Assembly: GCA_013433145.1 (NCBI GenBank)
Contig: CM024170.1
Location: forward strand, 10,763,866 to 10,827,865
Direction: 5' to 3'
Length of the DNA: 64,000 bases
Source of the DNA: Ascaris suum
Lineage: Eukaryota; Nematoda; Chromadorea; Rhabditida; Ascarididae
Shown here: positions 61,993 to 64,000 of the stretch, piece after piece
Layout of the letters: each line of letters starts with the position of its first letter
Position numbering within the stretch: position 1 is the first letter of the stretch
The notes under the pieces: model-generated
What the model saw: only the letters and a program-made list of their open reading frames with translations
Database searches by the model: none
What the model was told of the DNA's origin: nothing
Position numbers and translations under genes: made by a program

Positions 61993-64000
61993 GTATATTT
62001 GCTTTTGTGTTCCGCGATCTTTAAGGATATTTGGAATTTCACAGTCTCAAAAAGAGCTGTCGCTCTTTTGTTCAGTCAACTTCCCGATCGTGGCATTATA
62101 AATGTCGGAAAATTTTTCTCATAATTAACCGAGTATGGAATCAATGAGGTAGAGACCGCTAGTTTTGGCGTAAGTAGTTAGCTACCTTATGAGCTGGAAT
62201 GCGCGGTAGTTTTCAAGCCTACTTTATGAAGGCACTTATATGCAATCTTATTTGCATTTAAAACTGCGTTGTCCAAACGAACAACTCTCAGTTGAAATGC
62301 TCAATTTTATAAAATATAACGTCTAGGATAGAATTCTAAACGTACTTTTTCTTAGCCGCCCCCTAGGTATTCGAATATAAAGTATAGGAGTGTGATGGAA
62401 TCCCACTTAGCTGGCACCACTTTGTCTTGATTTATTATCGTGGAATATCTATAAGATAACTCCTTTACAAAAAATTAATAGACTCTACTGCTATTTCTCA
62501 AGAAAATTTATATTAATATGAAGCATAACATGCATAAAAATATCGAAAAATTGACGAGACTTTGCATTAAACTATAATATTCATCATTTAGTGATTTTTC
62601 CTTTTTTTTTCCACACGAAATATCATTTTTATCACTGATATAAAAGATAGACACAGCCTCACTCTTCTCTGCACTCTTCCCTTTGCGCCTAATTAGTATG
62701 AAGTACGAAAAGTAAAAACTATGAAGTACGAAAACTCACAAAGCACTGAGCAAAAAATATTTATGAACATAAGGGCGAACTTGTCGTAAGTAATTAATGG
62801 TGCTGTTCATGCGTGATTGGTTTTATGAGTAAAGAAGAATATTGCATTGTTTACATGATCAACTTAATGCAAAAGTGTACGTTTGGTGTTGCAGGTGAAC
62901 ATTTAGAGTTCATTTAGCAACAGCTTTAGGTTTCATAAACGCCTAAATTAAATAGCTTTTTTTTTACTCGGGTCGATACCTCGTTTCACAACAACCCTTC
63001 CCCCCCCCCCCCTCTCCTTTCCTTCCCACCACATTCCTCTCACTTCCTTATTTCCTCTTTATCAATGACTACAATGGTTTTACAATTCTAGAACAGTGAA
63101 ATATATTTTCATCGTGGCGGATATATGTACTAAATATTGTTTATACGAAAAAAAAAGTGCCAAGAAATTCTAGATCAGTTGTCATATAAGCAATAATACA
63201 AAGAAAATAGTTCAAAACTTTTTTGAAATTGCAATTACCATTGATTGCTTACCAAATCTATGAAGGAAACATGCGAGAAAAAGAAAACAATGGCGCAAAA
63301 AGAAGCGGAATTTCCGATACGTTCGTTTGAAAAATTGTTTTATTATTGCTCTTATCCTCTTGAAAGATGTCCTCTTAAAAGAACGAAAATTATTTGCCGA
63401 CTTCTTCAAAAACATGCATCGTTTAAAAAACTTCCATCTTTTCTAGAGGTAAAAGTGACGACTCGCATGCAGAATTGTGTCTAGCTACACCACTTTCTAA
63501 CTAATAACTCTCAAGAATTACCATCTCATATGGAAAAAAAGTACTAGATTAGACATATTTTATAATGGTTCTATTAAAAAAAAACCCAAAGCAAATATTC
63601 GGACATCAAAAGATTTGTTATTCAACTATATAAATAATTTCTGTAAAATTAAATTGCTAAAAAAGTGTAATATTATAGGTATTGTCTTTTGCGCTAAGAA
63701 TCTGAAGTTCTTTTATGTACAAGCCAATGTTGATACCTACTTAGCGTGCAATTCAAAAAAGATGCTTTACAAAACTAAGAGAGTAGTAATTGAGAATGAA
63801 TGGAAACATTCGAATTGATGAAAAACTGCATTTTCATAGCGTGAAAAAAAAAGGTGTGAAATATGCTATGCAATTTTTTTCGATAGAGAGGTGTCGTTGC
63901 TAGTTTTAGACAGTTGAAAAGTGATTTGCACTTAAGATAATCATAATAAAGGTAATAATGCGAGAAAAACAAACGAATTATCGAATGAGTACACTTACAA
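61993..64000. other. Right end of window, no gene recognised
   Basis: This is upstream of the minus-strand repeat gene, so its promoter or first exon may be here or beyond the window. The plus-strand frames at 63245-63484 and 63615-63818 are Lys-rich and match nothing I know. A duplicated tatgaagtacgaaaa occurs at 62697 and 62721. Confidence 0.45.
63000..63012 (-). repeat. Poly-G tract (13 G, minus strand)
   Basis: Thirteen plus-strand C followed by a pyrimidine-rich stretch to about 63060. It is upstream of, or within an unseen first intron of, the minus-strand repeat gene. Confidence 0.85.

Noticed and set aside
60697..62024. Plus-strand frames of 223, 436 and 140 codons across the repeat array
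   Set aside because: They are shadows of the minus-strand repeat gene. Their open state follows from the GC-rich repeat and the minus frame has the coherent RRKR and GDE pattern.
62144..62190. A let-7-like seed tgaggtag with a partly complementary ctaccttat downstream
   Set aside because: Only about nine base pairs form, the 29-base interior does not continue the stem, and the bases after the seed do not resemble let-7 family members.

Overview
The window is nuclear DNA from a nematode. It is AT-rich, its genes are split by introns with short TTTNCAG-type acceptors, several start codons lie 2-20 bases after a 3' splice site (the usual mark of spliced-leader trans-splicing), and the best-recognised gene is a mab-5-type Hox gene that assembles to 200 codons. 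Introns of 1-17 kb suggest a larger, less compact genome than Caenorhabditis. The species cannot be fixed from the sequence.

Layout. 1-4452: non-coding 5' flank. 4453-26108 (+): mab-5 Hox gene in four exons, with one intron of about 16.8 kb. 26109-30448: intergenic. 30449-36432 (-): two tandem paralogs (171 and 172 aa) of an unrecognised family with an N-myristoylation-type start and a basic tail. 38165-43039 (-): a probable three-gene operon, cox-6B, then an NDUFC2-like complex I subunit, then tubulin cofactor C (TBCC), with gaps of 202 and 164 bp and a splice acceptor just before each ATG. 46005-53663 (+): two tandem MMACHC (cblC, cobalamin-processing) genes with four exons each. 56328-58786 (+): a Runt-domain gene (rnt-1/RUNX) in four exons. 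60733-61992 (-): an exon coding eight 52-residue Ala/Pro/Glu-rich repeats separated by basic RRKR sites. The last 2 kb hold no gene I can recognise.

Functions. cox-6B and NDUFC2 both serve the respiratory chain, and TBCC serves tubulin folding, so the operon joins housekeeping genes. The two MMACHC copies would handle vitamin B12. mab-5 and rnt-1 are developmental regulators lying about 30 kb apart here. Long homopolymeric G tracts occur only in the right-hand half and always with G on the sense strand of the gene they sit in or beside.

All exon models were assembled by eye from splice signals, reading phase and family resemblance. No alignment or database search was run.
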